A DNA stretch of 24,593 nucleotides from CAYOLL01 sp964404765 [NCBI: uncultured Gemmatimonadota bacterium] (GCA_964404765.1 CAYOLL010000085.1:1-24593), one strand, 5' to 3'. Numbered from the stretch's first letter, positions 6,302-15,281 are shown. Notes: generated by a model not told the origin, from the letters alone. Translations and numbers: made by a program.

Positions 6302-7858
6302 GTGGATTTTTCAAGTTTTGATCGTGTATATAATACGGGCATAGAGGCCCTGAAAAAGGGTAAAATAGACATTGCGTTGGTGCACTTTTCAACAGCGGAG
6401 GAGTACTTAAAAGTCTTGGGCGACACTGCCGAAACTGAAAAGCGTTTGTTGGATGTGCTGATGACCCGCTCGTCTATTCAAGAAAAGTTAAGTGAATGGG
6501 ATGACGCCGAGTCGGACTTTCGACGGGCACTGGAATTGGCCAAAAAATTGAGCGATCCTGCCATCATTGTAGATTGCATGGCGGGTTTGGGTAAAATAAA
6601 GTATCAGCAAGGCGATTTAAAAGAAGCCAAGGCTATTTTTGAAGAAGGTTTTTCTATTGCTACGGATCACGAGATGGAAGATAAATATCCGGCCTATCAC
6701 TATCATGTGGGCAGTACACTGGCTAAGCTGGGTGAAAGCGATAAAGCTTTGATGATTTTTGAAAGCGGTTTGCGAATTGCCGAGCGCGTTAAAGCGGATA
6801 AGAATTTAATAGCCTCGATCAATAATCAAATGGGTCTATTACATTTTCGTATGGGCATGCGTGATGAGGCGGTGCCGTATTACGAAGAAAGTCTGCGGTT
6901 GCTTGAAGGCGAGACCGAGAATAGTACTAAAGCTGAGGGACACCGTTATTTGGGGATTATTTTTCAGATCAAGCGCAAGTATTTGGAAGCGCTTGAGCAT
7001 TATTCCGAAGCTATTGCCACGTATTCAAAAATTCGTGGTAATTTGGGTTTGGCTAAAACGTATGGTTCTGTGGGTCAGGCTTATTTAAAAATGGGGAATA
7101 TTACGGAGGCTCTTTTTTTTCTGGAAAAGAGTATGGCTCTGCTCGAAAAATTACAAGCAAGAGCAGATTTGGGCATGGTCTATGGGAAACTGGGCGATGC
7201 TTATGTAGCCAAAGAAAATTATGAAACCGCCGCCCAATTTTATCAAAAAGATATTGAAATGGCGGAAGAGTTGAAAAACACCCATGGTATGGCCTTTTCT
7301 TTTCTAAACTTGGGTCGAATTTATCGCATTAAAAAGGACTGGCCGTTGGCGGAAAAGTACTATATCAAAAGCTACGAGTATTTTTCGAGCGTGCAGGATC
7401 AAATCAATGTTGGGGTATGTTTTAAGGAACTTGGTTATGTTTATATGGGTATTGGGGACTATGAAAAAGCTGTTGATCACGCTAAAACCGCTATTGAGAT
7501 TTTTAAATCCACACAACAGCCAGTTCAATTGGCATCCTCGCAAAAAGTCTTGGCTATTTGCTTTCGAACACAACAAGATTGGAATAATGCGCTTGAGTTA
7601 TTTAACAATGTGATTCCTATTTTCCGCCAAAACAACATTAAAGATGATCTGGCTGAGACTTATTATGAATTAGGTCAAACATACATGGATATGCGCAATC
7701 GTTTTGAGTCTATTAAATATCTGACTAAGGCTTTTGCGCTGGCTGAGGAACTCGGCAATCATAGCCTGATGGATAATATTTTGCATAAGATTGAAAAAGT
7801 AGATGAACTGGAATTGATTCGTTTAAGCATTCGTAAACTAAAGGGCGATCTGGAATAA
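6302..7858 (+). CDS. Cytoplasmic tetratricopeptide-repeat protein
   Basis: The 518-residue product consists almost wholly of about 11-12 TPR helical hairpins. Examples are YGSVGQAYLKMGNITEAL, YGKLGDAYVAKENYETAA, LNLGRIYRIKKDWPLAEKYY, FKELGYVYMGIGDYEKAV and YYELGQTYMDMRNRFESI. The array resembles the LGN/Rapsyn type of repeated scaffold. No signal peptide, membrane segment or catalytic domain is seen, so it is likely a cytoplasmic protein-binding scaffold. The GTG start is supported by GGGGAGGC at 6291-6298. sppA begins 2 nt after its stop, so the two are almost surely one transcript. The partner is not known. Confidence 0.88.
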   Translation: MDFSSFDRVYNTGIEALKKGKIDIALVHFSTAEEYLKVLGDTAETEKRLLDVLMTRSSIQEKLSEWDDAESDFRRALELAKKLSDPAIIVDCMAGLGKIKYQQGDLKEAKAIFEEGFSIATDHEMEDKYPAYHYHVGSTLAKLGESDKALMIFESGLRIAERVKADKNLIASINNQMGLLHFRMGMRDEAVPYYEESLRLLEGETENSTKAEGHRYLGIIFQIKRKYLEALEHYSEAIATYSKIRGNLGLAKTYGSVGQAYLKMGNITEALFFLEKSMALLEKLQARADLGMVYGKLGDAYVAKENYETAAQFYQKDIEMAEELKNTHGMAFSFLNLGRIYRIKKDWPLAEKYYIKSYEYFSSVQDQINVGVCFKELGYVYMGIGDYEKAVDHAKTAIEIFKSTQQPVQLASSQKVLAICFRTQQDWNNALELFNNVIPIFRQNNIKDDLAETYYELGQTYMDMRNRFESIKYLTKAFALAEELGNHSLMDNILHKIEKVDELELIRLSIRKLKGDLE

Positions 7859-7860
7859 GC

Positions 7861-9606
7861 ATGAAAAAATGGATTCTTCTTCTCATTTTTGTTGCATTTT
7901 TAGTTTTTGCGGCAATCCTTGTCGTTGGTCTGGCGTTGGAAAAAATGACGGGTGGCACTATTGCGCCGGCCATCGCTTCTAACACGGTTCTTACTGTTGA
8001 TCTTCAGGGCTATTATCCGGAAGAGCCGCCGGACGATCTTGTGGGCGCCCTCTTCAATAAGGAGTTTGTAACTCTCCGCAAGCTGCTGTACACATTTGAT
8101 AAAGCACGGCAAGATAAAAATATCAAAGGTCTATATCTGCGCATTTCCCCATTCGAAAATATAGGGTGGGCGAAAGCCAAAGAAATACGTGATGCTATTA
8201 TGCGGGTAAGAAGCGCAGGCAAATCGGTTACCGCGTATCTGGAAGTTGCCTCCGACAAGGAATATTACATTGCCACTGCCGCGGACAAAATTTATATGCC
8301 GCCGGGGGGAATGCTACTGCTTGACGGGCTGATGATTCAGCAACTTTTTCTAAAAGATACATTTGCCAAAGTCGGCGTTGCCTGGGAAGAAATTCATGTG
8401 GGTGAATATAAGTCGGCTGTAGAGGCGTACACCCGCACCGAAATGTCGGACGCCAGTCGTGAGGCGCTATCCGCTGTTGTAAATGTATTATACGAAGAAA
8501 TTATGCGTGGCATGAACACCGGACGGGGTTTTAATGAGAATGACGCCGATGTGGCAATCAATGGTGGTCCGTACTTGATTGCCGCCGATGCCGTCAACGC
8601 CGGTTTAGTCAATGAATTGAAGTACGAGAATAAGTTGCGCGACGAAATTGGGCTGGGTGGTGACGGACCTTACCATGAAGTTAAGTACACCGATTACATG
8701 GCGCATATACCATATCCAACTTCCGGAGACAAGATTGCCTTAATTTATGCTACGGGCGTGATTGTGGTGGGGAAAAACCAGGACAGCGGTTTTGACGGCA
8801 AGATGATGGGGTCCGAAACAATATCAGACTGGATTCACGAAGCGGCTGAAGATGAAGAAACAAAGGCGATTGTGATGCGTGTTGATAGCCCGGGTGGATC
8901 GGCTTTAGCCGCGGATATCATCTGGCAGGCGGTTCAGGAAGCAAAAGCAAAAAAGCCGGTTGTTGTTTCGATGGGTGACTATGCAGCATCTGGAGGCTAT
9001 TATATTTCGATGGGCGCCGATTATATTTTTGCAGAACCCACAACTCTGACAGGGTCTATCGGTATTTATTTTATGCGTCCATTAATCGGGGGATTGTACG
9101 AAAAGCTTGGCGCCCGCAATCAAAGCCTTTATCGTGGCAACAATGCTGTTATGTTTGACCCAACGCAGCCTTTGAATGATTTAAATCGCGAGACTATGTA
9201 CAATTTTTTATACACAACCTATCATGATTTTGTGAGCAAAGCTGCCGAGGGCCGCAAAGTCGACTTTGAAAGTTTGGAAGCCGTAGCTCAGGGACGTGTT
9301 TGGATGGGGCTACACGCCGTTGACAACGGTTTGGTTGATGAGTTGGGTGATTTGGACAGCGCTGTTGCCAAAGCACAGGAATTAGCCGGTCTTGGTCACG
9401 ACGCTCAACCCAGATTGGATGTTTTTCCCCGCAAAAAAGATTTTTTCGACCTGCTGCGTGAGGAAAAACTGCCATTGGCTTCTTTAATTGATCTGGACAA
9501 ACTGCCCGCAGAATTTAAGCCGTTTGTTAGTATTAAAAATTGGCAAACATATTACAAACCCGGTGAGCCAATGGCTTTATTGCCCTTTACGTTAAAGGTT
9601 GAATGA
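7861..9606 (+). CDS. sppA: Signal peptide peptidase SppA, 67K type
   Basis: SppA is a membrane-anchored serine protease that degrades signal peptides left in the membrane after secretion. The 581-residue product has an N-terminal membrane anchor (about residues 4-27) and two tandem ClpP-like domains, as in the long E. coli form. The N-terminal domain carries the general-base lysine in VGEYKSAVE (Lys184, matching E. coli Lys209). The C-terminal domain carries VDSPGGSALA and the nucleophile in GDYAASGGYY (Ser377, matching E. coli Ser409), followed by TGSIGI. It is the second gene of an operon with the TPR protein. Confidence 0.94.
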   Translation: MKKWILLLIFVAFLVFAAILVVGLALEKMTGGTIAPAIASNTVLTVDLQGYYPEEPPDDLVGALFNKEFVTLRKLLYTFDKARQDKNIKGLYLRISPFENIGWAKAKEIRDAIMRVRSAGKSVTAYLEVASDKEYYIATAADKIYMPPGGMLLLDGLMIQQLFLKDTFAKVGVAWEEIHVGEYKSAVEAYTRTEMSDASREALSAVVNVLYEEIMRGMNTGRGFNENDADVAINGGPYLIAADAVNAGLVNELKYENKLRDEIGLGGDGPYHEVKYTDYMAHIPYPTSGDKIALIYATGVIVVGKNQDSGFDGKMMGSETISDWIHEAAEDEETKAIVMRVDSPGGSALAADIIWQAVQEAKAKKPVVVSMGDYAASGGYYISMGADYIFAEPTTLTGSIGIYFMRPLIGGLYEKLGARNQSLYRGNNAVMFDPTQPLNDLNRETMYNFLYTTYHDFVSKAAEGRKVDFESLEAVAQGRVWMGLHAVDNGLVDELGDLDSAVAKAQELAGLGHDAQPRLDVFPRKKDFFDLLREEKLPLASLIDLDKLPAEFKPFVSIKNWQTYYKPGEPMALLPFTLKVE

Positions 9607-9617
9607 AAGCCTTCCAT

Positions 9618-10349
9618 TTATTCCGCTAAATGATTCACATCAGCTTTTTCAGCCGGCCTGGTTGGGTCAATCGTATCGCGCCAACGTCGATAAAGTTCGG
9701 CGGTAGCTTGCAAATCTCCAACACAATAACGTGCTATTTCTTTGCTTCGACCTTGTCGGAAATAGACGGGGACATCTTTGCCGGTCATTCCGCCGCTTTT
9801 TGGGCTGGGGATACCAAAAGTTTTGCAGAAAAAATCCAGGTTGAATTTCCGGCTAAAAGCGCCATAAAAAGAAAACTGCTCCAACAGATCACAATGCGGC
9901 AAGCCACCATAGCGTGACTTGAGGTAAGATTGCACAAACATACGGTCGGTCGGCACACCCAAAATAGCAGACCGATGCAGCAAAAAAGGGTAGTCAAACT
10001 TGCGCCCGTTAAAAGTTACAAAGCGCTGATAAGCCGGAACTCCTTGCCAAAAGCGAGTCAACATCGTTTTTTCAGAAGCTGGACAAAAGCGTACCTTGCC
10101 ATCTTCGTCAGTCCACTCTACGGCTTGTTCATCCGGGTCTTGATACAAAATTGTGCCGCGCTCTTTTTCCAGATGCCACAAACCGATAGCAACAACTTCT
10201 GCTGTTAATCCCCACAAGCTTAGCTTTTCCTTTTCCTGTTCGGTTCCCTCACTATCTTTAGCAAAATGTAACAGGTATTCTTGTTGCATCGGATCAAAAT
10301 TATCGAATGGCAACGCTGCGGTTTCGATATCGATGATGAGAGTACGCAT
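9618..10349 (-). CDS. DEDDy 3'-5' exonuclease, PolB-exonuclease-like
   Basis: The 243-residue protein has the RNase H fold exonuclease motifs. Exo I is DIET with Asp7 and Glu9, Exo II is FNGRKFDYPFL with Asp119, and Exo III is YCVGD with Tyr208 and Asp212. This is the DEDDy pattern of PF10108 (predicted DNA-polymerase-B-like exonucleases that stand alone). Two metal ions bound by these acids would cleave from 3' ends of nucleic acid. AAGGATATC precedes the ATG. It converges with sppA, with only 11 bp between stops. The substrate cannot be told from sequence. Confidence 0.85.
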   Translation of the reverse strand: MRTLIIDIETAALPFDNFDPMQQEYLLHFAKDSEGTEQEKEKLSLWGLTAEVVAIGLWHLEKERGTILYQDPDEQAVEWTDEDGKVRFCPASEKTMLTRFWQGVPAYQRFVTFNGRKFDYPFLLHRSAILGVPTDRMFVQSYLKSRYGGLPHCDLLEQFSFYGAFSRKFNLDFFCKTFGIPSPKSGGMTGKDVPVYFRQGRSKEIARYCVGDLQATAELYRRWRDTIDPTRPAEKADVNHLAE

Positions 10350-10438
10350 GTGTGATATCCTTGTTTCTCAATCCGTTTTAGTGGCGTTGGTGGACAATAT
10401 AAAATTACATCGCAACATTTGCGCTGTCCGCAAGAATG

Positions 10439-10503
10439 TTGTAGCTCAGATTAGCAATCTGAGCATGCTTGGAGAAAGCACAGAATGCTATTCTGTGCTA
10501 CAA
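10439..10503. repeat. Double-hairpin palindromic repeat with TTGTAGC ends
   Basis: The ends are TTGTAGC (10439-10445) and GCTACAA (10497-10503). Inside are two near-perfect hairpins: GCTCAGATT-AGC-AATCTGAGC (10444-10464) and GCACAGAA-TGCTA-TTCTGTGC (10478-10498). Weaker pairing reaches outward, with AACATT near 10414 and AATGTT near 10524, giving a larger imperfect palindrome of about 120 bp. It lies between pfk and the exonuclease gene on the minus strand. Confidence 0.65.
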
Positions 10504-10543
10504 TTGCGACTTGTCGCGCTATGAATGTTAATGCTACGAAAAA

Positions 10544-11698
10544 TCACGCTGTTCCGAAGGAAGTACCAACCAACCTTGCAGTAAGGATTTGAGGATGATC
10601 CAACGGTACCAATTTCCGGCGGCCGGCAACTCGCTCTAACGGAATGGCTATGCAGCGTTCATTTTGCAAAGCAATCATGACACCAAAGCGACCTTGTTGG
10701 ATCGTTTCAACAGCGGCTGTTCCCATTAATGTTGCTAGTAGCCGATCGGTTGGGGTAGGCACGCCACCTCGTTGTAAGTGACCCAAAGACGTAACCCGCG
10801 CCTCCATTCCGGTCATTTTTTGCAGATGCGGCGCCAGTCGCACCGCTACATTTGGCGGAGGTAATTGACTTAATTGCACCCGCAGCTCATTGTATTTTTT
10901 ACGATGCCTGGGGGATTCTGCGTCATCTTTCTCTTCTAACTTTGCCAATTTTTGCGTCAGTTCTTCTTTGAGTTGGGCTTCTTCCTGTGAAACGGCGCCT
11001 TCAGCGACGGCAATAATGCTGAACTTTTTCCCTTTGCGGCTTCGTTCCAAAAGGGCGGCGGCAATGGCATCCAGGGTATATGGCAACTCCGGAATCAGGA
11101 CGACATCGGCTCCGCCTGCAATCCCCGCGCCCAAGGTCAGCCAGCCCGCATTATGCCCCATGATTTCAACTAACATGATCCGTTTGTGACTTTCGGCAGT
11201 GGTATGCAGGCGGTCGATGGCTTCCGCGGCGATATTAAGCGCGGTGTCAAAGCCAAATGTTACCGATGTTTCAGCGACATCGTTGTCGATCGTTTTTGGC
11301 AGCGTGATGATGTTCAGGCCCTTTTGCATCAGGCGAAGCGCATTTTTCTGGGTGCCGCCACCGCCCAGACAAATCAAACAATCTAGATGATTGCGGCTAT
11401 AGTTGTTGATGACCATGTCAGTCATGTCCATTACTTTGCCGTTGCCCAATGAGAATCGGTGGGGCTTGTCCCGCCGTGTGCCAAGAATAGTCCCGCCTAC
11501 AGTGAGAATCCCAGAAACGGTTTCCGACTCCAGATGAACCGAGCGATTCTCAATCAAGCCTCGAAAGCCATCTTTAAAACCGATAACATCAATACCGTGG
11601 GTCACCGCAGCTTTGACTACGGCGCGAATAGCGGCATTTAGACCAGGACAATCGCCGCCGGCAGTCAAAATACCGATACAACTTATTTTTTTTGTCAT
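10544..11698 (-). CDS. pfkA: 6-phosphofructokinase, GGGGTQ subtype
   Basis: It phosphorylates fructose 6-phosphate to the 1,6-bisphosphate in glycolysis. The 384-residue product has GILTAGGDCPGLNAAIRAVV at the N-terminus, GGTILGTRR, PKTIDNDV with the catalytic Asp, EIMGHNAGWL, IPE.PY, and LGHLQRGG near the C-terminus. PKTIDND is typical of the mixed-substrate (group III) PFKs. The phosphoryl-donor loop reads GGGGTQ (residues 112-117), so Gly114 replaces the Asp of the common GGDGS loop. The donor could therefore be ATP or PPi. A charged insert (about residues 240-265) is unusual. I choose the ATG at 11698 because it gives MTKKISCIGILTAGG and follows GGAG; another in-frame ATG at 11743 would add 15 residues. 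Confidence 0.9.
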   Translation of the reverse strand: MTKKISCIGILTAGGDCPGLNAAIRAVVKAAVTHGIDVIGFKDGFRGLIENRSVHLESETVSGILTVGGTILGTRRDKPHRFSLGNGKVMDMTDMVINNYSRNHLDCLICLGGGGTQKNALRLMQKGLNIITLPKTIDNDVAETSVTFGFDTALNIAAEAIDRLHTTAESHKRIMLVEIMGHNAGWLTLGAGIAGGADVVLIPELPYTLDAIAAALLERSRKGKKFSIIAVAEGAVSQEEAQLKEELTQKLAKLEEKDDAESPRHRKKYNELRVQLSQLPPPNVAVRLAPHLQKMTGMEARVTSLGHLQRGGVPTPTDRLLATLMGTAAVETIQQGRFGVMIALQNERCIAIPLERVAGRRKLVPLDHPQILTARLVGTSFGTA

Positions 11699-11808
11699 AA
11701 GCGCTCCACAAAAGACTCTGCCAAAATGATAATCAAAAAACATCTCTCCATAGCGAGGTAAACGGCAAATTTTGCAATGCCTTACGCAGAGTCACGCAAG
11801 GAAAAAAG

Positions 11809-11919
11809 GGTTCATGGAACAAGTTTGTGGAAATCCAACCTTGCGAAGGCTTCAGTGCACAAAACATGCGAATTTCAAATTAAGCCTTCGCAAGGTTTCA
11901 CCATCTTATCCCATGAACC
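11809..11919. repeat. Interspersed inverted-repeat element, short (uninterrupted) copy
   Basis: The ends are GGTTCATGG (11809-11817) and CCCATGAACC (11910-11919). A perfect 16-bp stem joins 11837-11852 and 11882-11897 with a 29-nt loop. It is the inverted copy of 4972-5072 plus 4832-4845, without the nested element found there. Flanking sequence on both sides (CTTACGCAGAGTCACGCAAGG and GCGAACTTTGCGGTAAAG) resembles other genomic repeats, so this copy may itself lie in older repeat sequence. No gene is seen between 11744 and 12027. Confidence 0.8.
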
Positions 11920-12027
11920 GAAAAAAGAAAACTCGGCGATAAACTTGGCGAACTTTGCGGTAAAGATTCTCGTGCACAATGCAAATGTTTGGGATGTCAT
12001 TTTATAAATCAAGCCCGGCAAGCCCGA

Positions 12028-14163
12028 TCAAATTTTTCTGCCGATTAAAACAATAACTGTGCGCGGACCAACCCAATAACTCTCTTGATTATCCAGATAG
12101 TCCTGGTCTTCCGGAGTGGTAATATCATTGGGCAGGGGCAGCCAGGTGTCGATAAAACGGCACCATTTCCGACCGTGTGATAGAGACGGCAGTTCAAAGG
12201 TCAAATTGTCCCAATAAGCGTTTGCAGCCAAATAAATATCCGCAATCTGCTCATCGTCACCCGGGGTGTTAGGCGATGGCGAAATTTGTACGGCAATACT
12301 GTGGGATTCATACCCAAAATCGGGCTGGTCAGTTTTTATGCCATGCAGACGCACGGCAATATCGCTTTGCTCGGGATGACCGGGAAGATAGCTTTTTCGG
12401 CGCAGGGATGGGTGGTCGTGCCGAAATTGGATCAGAATGCGGAAAAAACGTAATAAATCCTCATTTTTTTCGGCCAGCTTCCAGTTTAACCAACTGATAT
12501 CGTTGTCCTGACAATAAGCGTTGTTGTTACCGTTTTGCGTTCGGCCAATCTCGTCGCCGGCTTGAATCATCGGTACGCCATGGGACATGAGTAGTAATGT
12601 GACAAAATTGCGCATCTGCCGTTCGCGCAGACTACTTATTTCCGAAGAGTCGGTTGGGCCTTCCAGGCCGCAGTTCCAGCTAAAATTTTCGCTCATGCCA
12701 TCGGTGCTGTTCTCGCCGTTAATTTCATTGTGTTTTTGATTGTACGAAACCAGATCGGCCAGCGTAAAACCGTCGTGACTGGTGATGAAGTTAATGCTGT
12801 GATACGGTTCGCGTCCGCTGGCGCCGTAGAGATCGGGACTTCCGACCAGACGATGCGTCACGGCCTGAATCATCCCGGGGTCGCCCTTGATAAAGCGGCG
12901 CATATCGTCCCGGAATTTGCCGTTCCACTCGGCCCAACGCCCCCAGGCCGGAAAAGTGCCGACTTGATAGAGTCCGGCGGCGTCCCATGCCTCGGCGATC
13001 AATTTGGTATTGGCCAGAATCGGATCGGCTGCAATATGCTCGATCAACGGCGGATTGGCCAGAACCTCCCCGTCACGTCCGCGGCCCATGATGGAAGCCA
13101 GATCAAACCGGAAGCCGTCCACATGCATTTCCGTCACCCAATAGCGCAGACAGTCCATAATCATATCGCGCACAACCGGATGATTACAGTTGATGGTATT
13201 GCCGCAGCCGGAATAATTGGCGTACTGCCCGCTTTCCGGATCGACGATGTAGTAGACCGAATTGTCGATGCCGCGCAAGGAGAAGGTTATGCCGCGCTCG
13301 TCGCCTTCCGCCGTATGGTTAAAAACCACATCCAAAATCAACTCGATACCGGCTTCGTGCAGCGCTTTGACCATCTGCTTGAACTCAGTGATTTGTGCGC
13401 CCTGTTGATTTTCCGCCGCGTAAGAGGCTTTGGGTGCAAAAAAGCCGATGGTCTGATAGCCCCAATAGTTCAACAACTCATCGCCGGAAAAGGGATTGAC
13501 CCGGTCGGTTTCCGACTCTTCAAACTCATAAATCGGCAGCAGTTCGACGGCGTTGACGCCCAGCTTTTTGAGATACGGGATTTTTTCGACGATCCCGGCA
13601 AAGGTGCCCGGATGCTTGACGTTGGAAGATTCATGGCGGGTAAACCCGCGGGCGTGCATTTCGTAGATCACCAGGTCGGACAGCGGGATATTCAACGGCT
13701 GATCTTTGGCCCAGTCAAAGCTTTCTTCCACAACCATGGAGCGGCGGCGGCGCATTTTTTTCTCGTCGCCCTGATTCAAGGGTTCGCCCCAGATGTAGCC
13801 GCCGGAAATCGAGCGGGCATAGGGGTCGATCAGCACCGCGTTCGGATCAAAACGGTGTATATGCGGCGCTTCGTTGGGAATCCGGTCCAGGCGATAGCCA
13901 TAGCGCACGATGGAATCCAGTCCGTGCATAAAAACGTGCCAGATATGCCCGGTGCGGTTGATGTGCGAATCCAATGGAATCTCGGCAATCGGCTCGTCCT
14001 CGCCCGGCGCAAATAAAACCAGCGTCACATGCGTGGCATGGCTGGAAAAGACGGCGAAGTTGATACCGTTTTGGCGCAGGGTGGCCCCAAGCGGCAGGGC
14101 GCTGCCGCGCTCGATTTTGTGGACTTTTTTAAAAAGTGTGGATATCTGGGATTGCGTTCGCAT
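12028..14163 (-). CDS. glgX: Glycogen debranching enzyme GlgX
   Basis: GlgX hydrolyses alpha-1,6 branches of limit-dextrin glycogen in the cytoplasm. The 711-residue product has an N-terminal CBM48-type domain (PLGATLRQNGINFAVFSSHA, about residues 23-42) and a GH13 barrel. Catalytic residues are visible: the nucleophile in VDGFRFDLAS (Asp354), the acid/base in LIAEAWD (Glu391), and the third acid in ITSHDGFTL (Asp464). GVNAVELLPIYEF and LDVVFNHTAEG are the other GH13 regions. Length and order match the GlgX/isoamylase group (GH13_11). The coding sequence is visibly more GC-rich than genes before 10 kb. No other glycogen gene is adjacent. Confidence 0.93.
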   Translation of the reverse strand: MRTQSQISTLFKKVHKIERGSALPLGATLRQNGINFAVFSSHATHVTLVLFAPGEDEPIAEIPLDSHINRTGHIWHVFMHGLDSIVRYGYRLDRIPNEAPHIHRFDPNAVLIDPYARSISGGYIWGEPLNQGDEKKMRRRRSMVVEESFDWAKDQPLNIPLSDLVIYEMHARGFTRHESSNVKHPGTFAGIVEKIPYLKKLGVNAVELLPIYEFEESETDRVNPFSGDELLNYWGYQTIGFFAPKASYAAENQQGAQITEFKQMVKALHEAGIELILDVVFNHTAEGDERGITFSLRGIDNSVYYIVDPESGQYANYSGCGNTINCNHPVVRDMIMDCLRYWVTEMHVDGFRFDLASIMGRGRDGEVLANPPLIEHIAADPILANTKLIAEAWDAAGLYQVGTFPAWGRWAEWNGKFRDDMRRFIKGDPGMIQAVTHRLVGSPDLYGASGREPYHSINFITSHDGFTLADLVSYNQKHNEINGENSTDGMSENFSWNCGLEGPTDSSEISSLRERQMRNFVTLLLMSHGVPMIQAGDEIGRTQNGNNNAYCQDNDISWLNWKLAEKNEDLLRFFRILIQFRHDHPSLRRKSYLPGHPEQSDIAVRLHGIKTDQPDFGYESHSIAVQISPSPNTPGDDEQIADIYLAANAYWDNLTFELPSLSHGRKWCRFIDTWLPLPNDITTPEDQDYLDNQESYWVGPRTVIVLIGRKI

Positions 14164-14177
14164 AAAACCTCATTAAT

Positions 14178-14203
14178 AAAAAAGTTTAGCCGGAATCATC
14201 CGG
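14178..14203 (-). terminator. Weak minus-strand terminator candidate before glgX
   Basis: CCGGA (14190-14194) pairs with TCCGG (14199-14203). On the minus strand the stem is followed, after a few bases, by six T (14178-14183). The stem is only 5-6 bp. It could end transcripts of the nuclease gene at 14365-15225. Confidence 0.3.
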
Positions 14204-14249
14204 TAAGCACAAAGACCTGAAGAATCACTATCGTGAGCCTTTCAGGCTG

Positions 14250-14360
14250 TTAGTTGGGCGAATGAATCCCAACGCGGTTGCCTTCCAGGCCGTAGCTGAT
14301 CTCGCTGAAATGATCGGTAATGAAGATTGGAGAATTGAAATAAAAATGCGTTGTGAACAT
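14250..14360 (-). CDS. Possible 36-residue peptide of unknown function
   Basis: An open frame starts with ATG 4 nt after the stop of the upstream nuclease gene and ends TAA. It includes the stretches FITDHFSEISYGLEGN and RVGIHSPN. No Shine-Dalgarno is seen, so translation would need coupling to the nuclease gene. It could be the remnant of a longer gene's C-terminus or chance. I do not recognise it. Confidence 0.2.
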   Translation of the reverse strand: MFTTHFYFNSPIFITDHFSEISYGLEGNRVGIHSPN

Positions 14361-14364
14361 TTTT

Positions 14365-15225
14365 TTACAGGCTTTCGATGCGCGCCAACGTCAGGCCGGT
14401 TAGGCTCATGATTTTCTCCGGCGGGTAGCCTTCCCGCTTCATGAGCCGGGCGATTTCCAGCTTGGTTTTAAGTTCACCTTTAAGTTCACCTTTAAGTTCG
14501 CCTTCGATAAGTCCGGCGTCATAGGCGGTTTTCACCACGCCCTTCAGGCCCCAATAGTGGATCAGGCTCTCTTCATATGTTGTGCGCTGCTCCGGTTTCA
14601 TGTTGGCGATTTCGGCGATATCGAACGCCTTCTGAAAGATCGGCTCATTCAGGATCTGCGGGATATGGTCAAAACTCTCCAAATTCTTCAAAAAATAGAC
14701 CCACTTGTCAAAATGCGACGCAAGCTTGTCCTCACTCTTGTTAAACAGCGGCATCTGCAAAAATCGAAAATGCAGCTTGTCGAAAAACAGCTCGCCGTCC
14801 TGATCGCGCAACGCCACATCCCGTCGGAACTTGCGCTGTTCCTCGGCCTCATCGTATTCAAAATCCAGAATGGCGACCAGATAGATGGCCGTCAGCTCAA
14901 AATCCCAGTCGCCTTTTTTGGCCTGATCGCGGATTGGAAACGTGGCGTAAAATAACGCCCGATCCTTAAAAAAGTTGAGCTTGGCCTTTTGCATCTCGAC
15001 GATAAAACGCTCGCCCGTGCCGCTGAGGCAGTGCAAGTCGAAGATAGCCTTGCGCTCAAGCGAGGAGTCCGGCAAATTCTCGACATTGCGAAAAGTCAAT
15101 TCCGCGATCTGATGGCGGTCGGGCAGGAGCTGGTTCAAAAAATCGACCAGCAAATCCTTGCTGCCTTCCTCGCCAAACAGCTTTTTGAAACCGAAATCGG
15201 TATAGGGATTGAGATAGCGCGACAT
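14365..15225 (-). CDS. Rpn/PD-(D/E)XK nuclease family protein (transposase-like)
   Basis: The 286-residue product begins MSRYLNPYTDFGFKKLFGEE, the hallmark of the PF12784 PDDEXK_2 family related to Rpn recombination-promoting nucleases. The nuclease core is visible as FDLHC..GTGERFIVEMQKAK, which gives the Asp and the E-x-Q of the active site (about residues 57-77). The C-terminus has three copies of a four-residue unit, (E/K)GEL, from a 12-bp tandem repeat at 14470-14505, before a helical tail. Rpn proteins are DNA endonucleases that promote RecA-independent recombination in E. coli. The ATG at 15225 is chosen for GGAGG at 15234-15238 and the family N-terminus. It follows the antiporter gene on the same strand. 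Confidence 0.87.
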   Translation of the reverse strand: MSRYLNPYTDFGFKKLFGEEGSKDLLVDFLNQLLPDRHQIAELTFRNVENLPDSSLERKAIFDLHCLSGTGERFIVEMQKAKLNFFKDRALFYATFPIRDQAKKGDWDFELTAIYLVAILDFEYDEAEEQRKFRRDVALRDQDGELFFDKLHFRFLQMPLFNKSEDKLASHFDKWVYFLKNLESFDHIPQILNEPIFQKAFDIAEIANMKPEQRTTYEESLIHYWGLKGVVKTAYDAGLIEGELKGELKGELKTKLEIARLMKREGYPPEKIMSLTGLTLARIESL

Positions 15226-15281
15226 GGTTTTATCCTCCGAAACGGAGAGTCGGTTTGGAGTCTTCCCGGACTCAGAACACA

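Noticed and set aside
11761-12027. Possible CRISPR-like or rRNA-like repeats in the spacer
   Set aside because: Only one inverted-repeat element with degraded flanks is present; no regularly spaced direct repeats are seen.
12730-14016. 428-residue plus-strand frame
   Set aside because: It is the antisense shadow of glgX, whose catalytic motifs are clear.
14470-14505. Possible CRISPR repeats
   Set aside because: The 12-bp repeats are contiguous, in frame and inside a gene, with no spacers.
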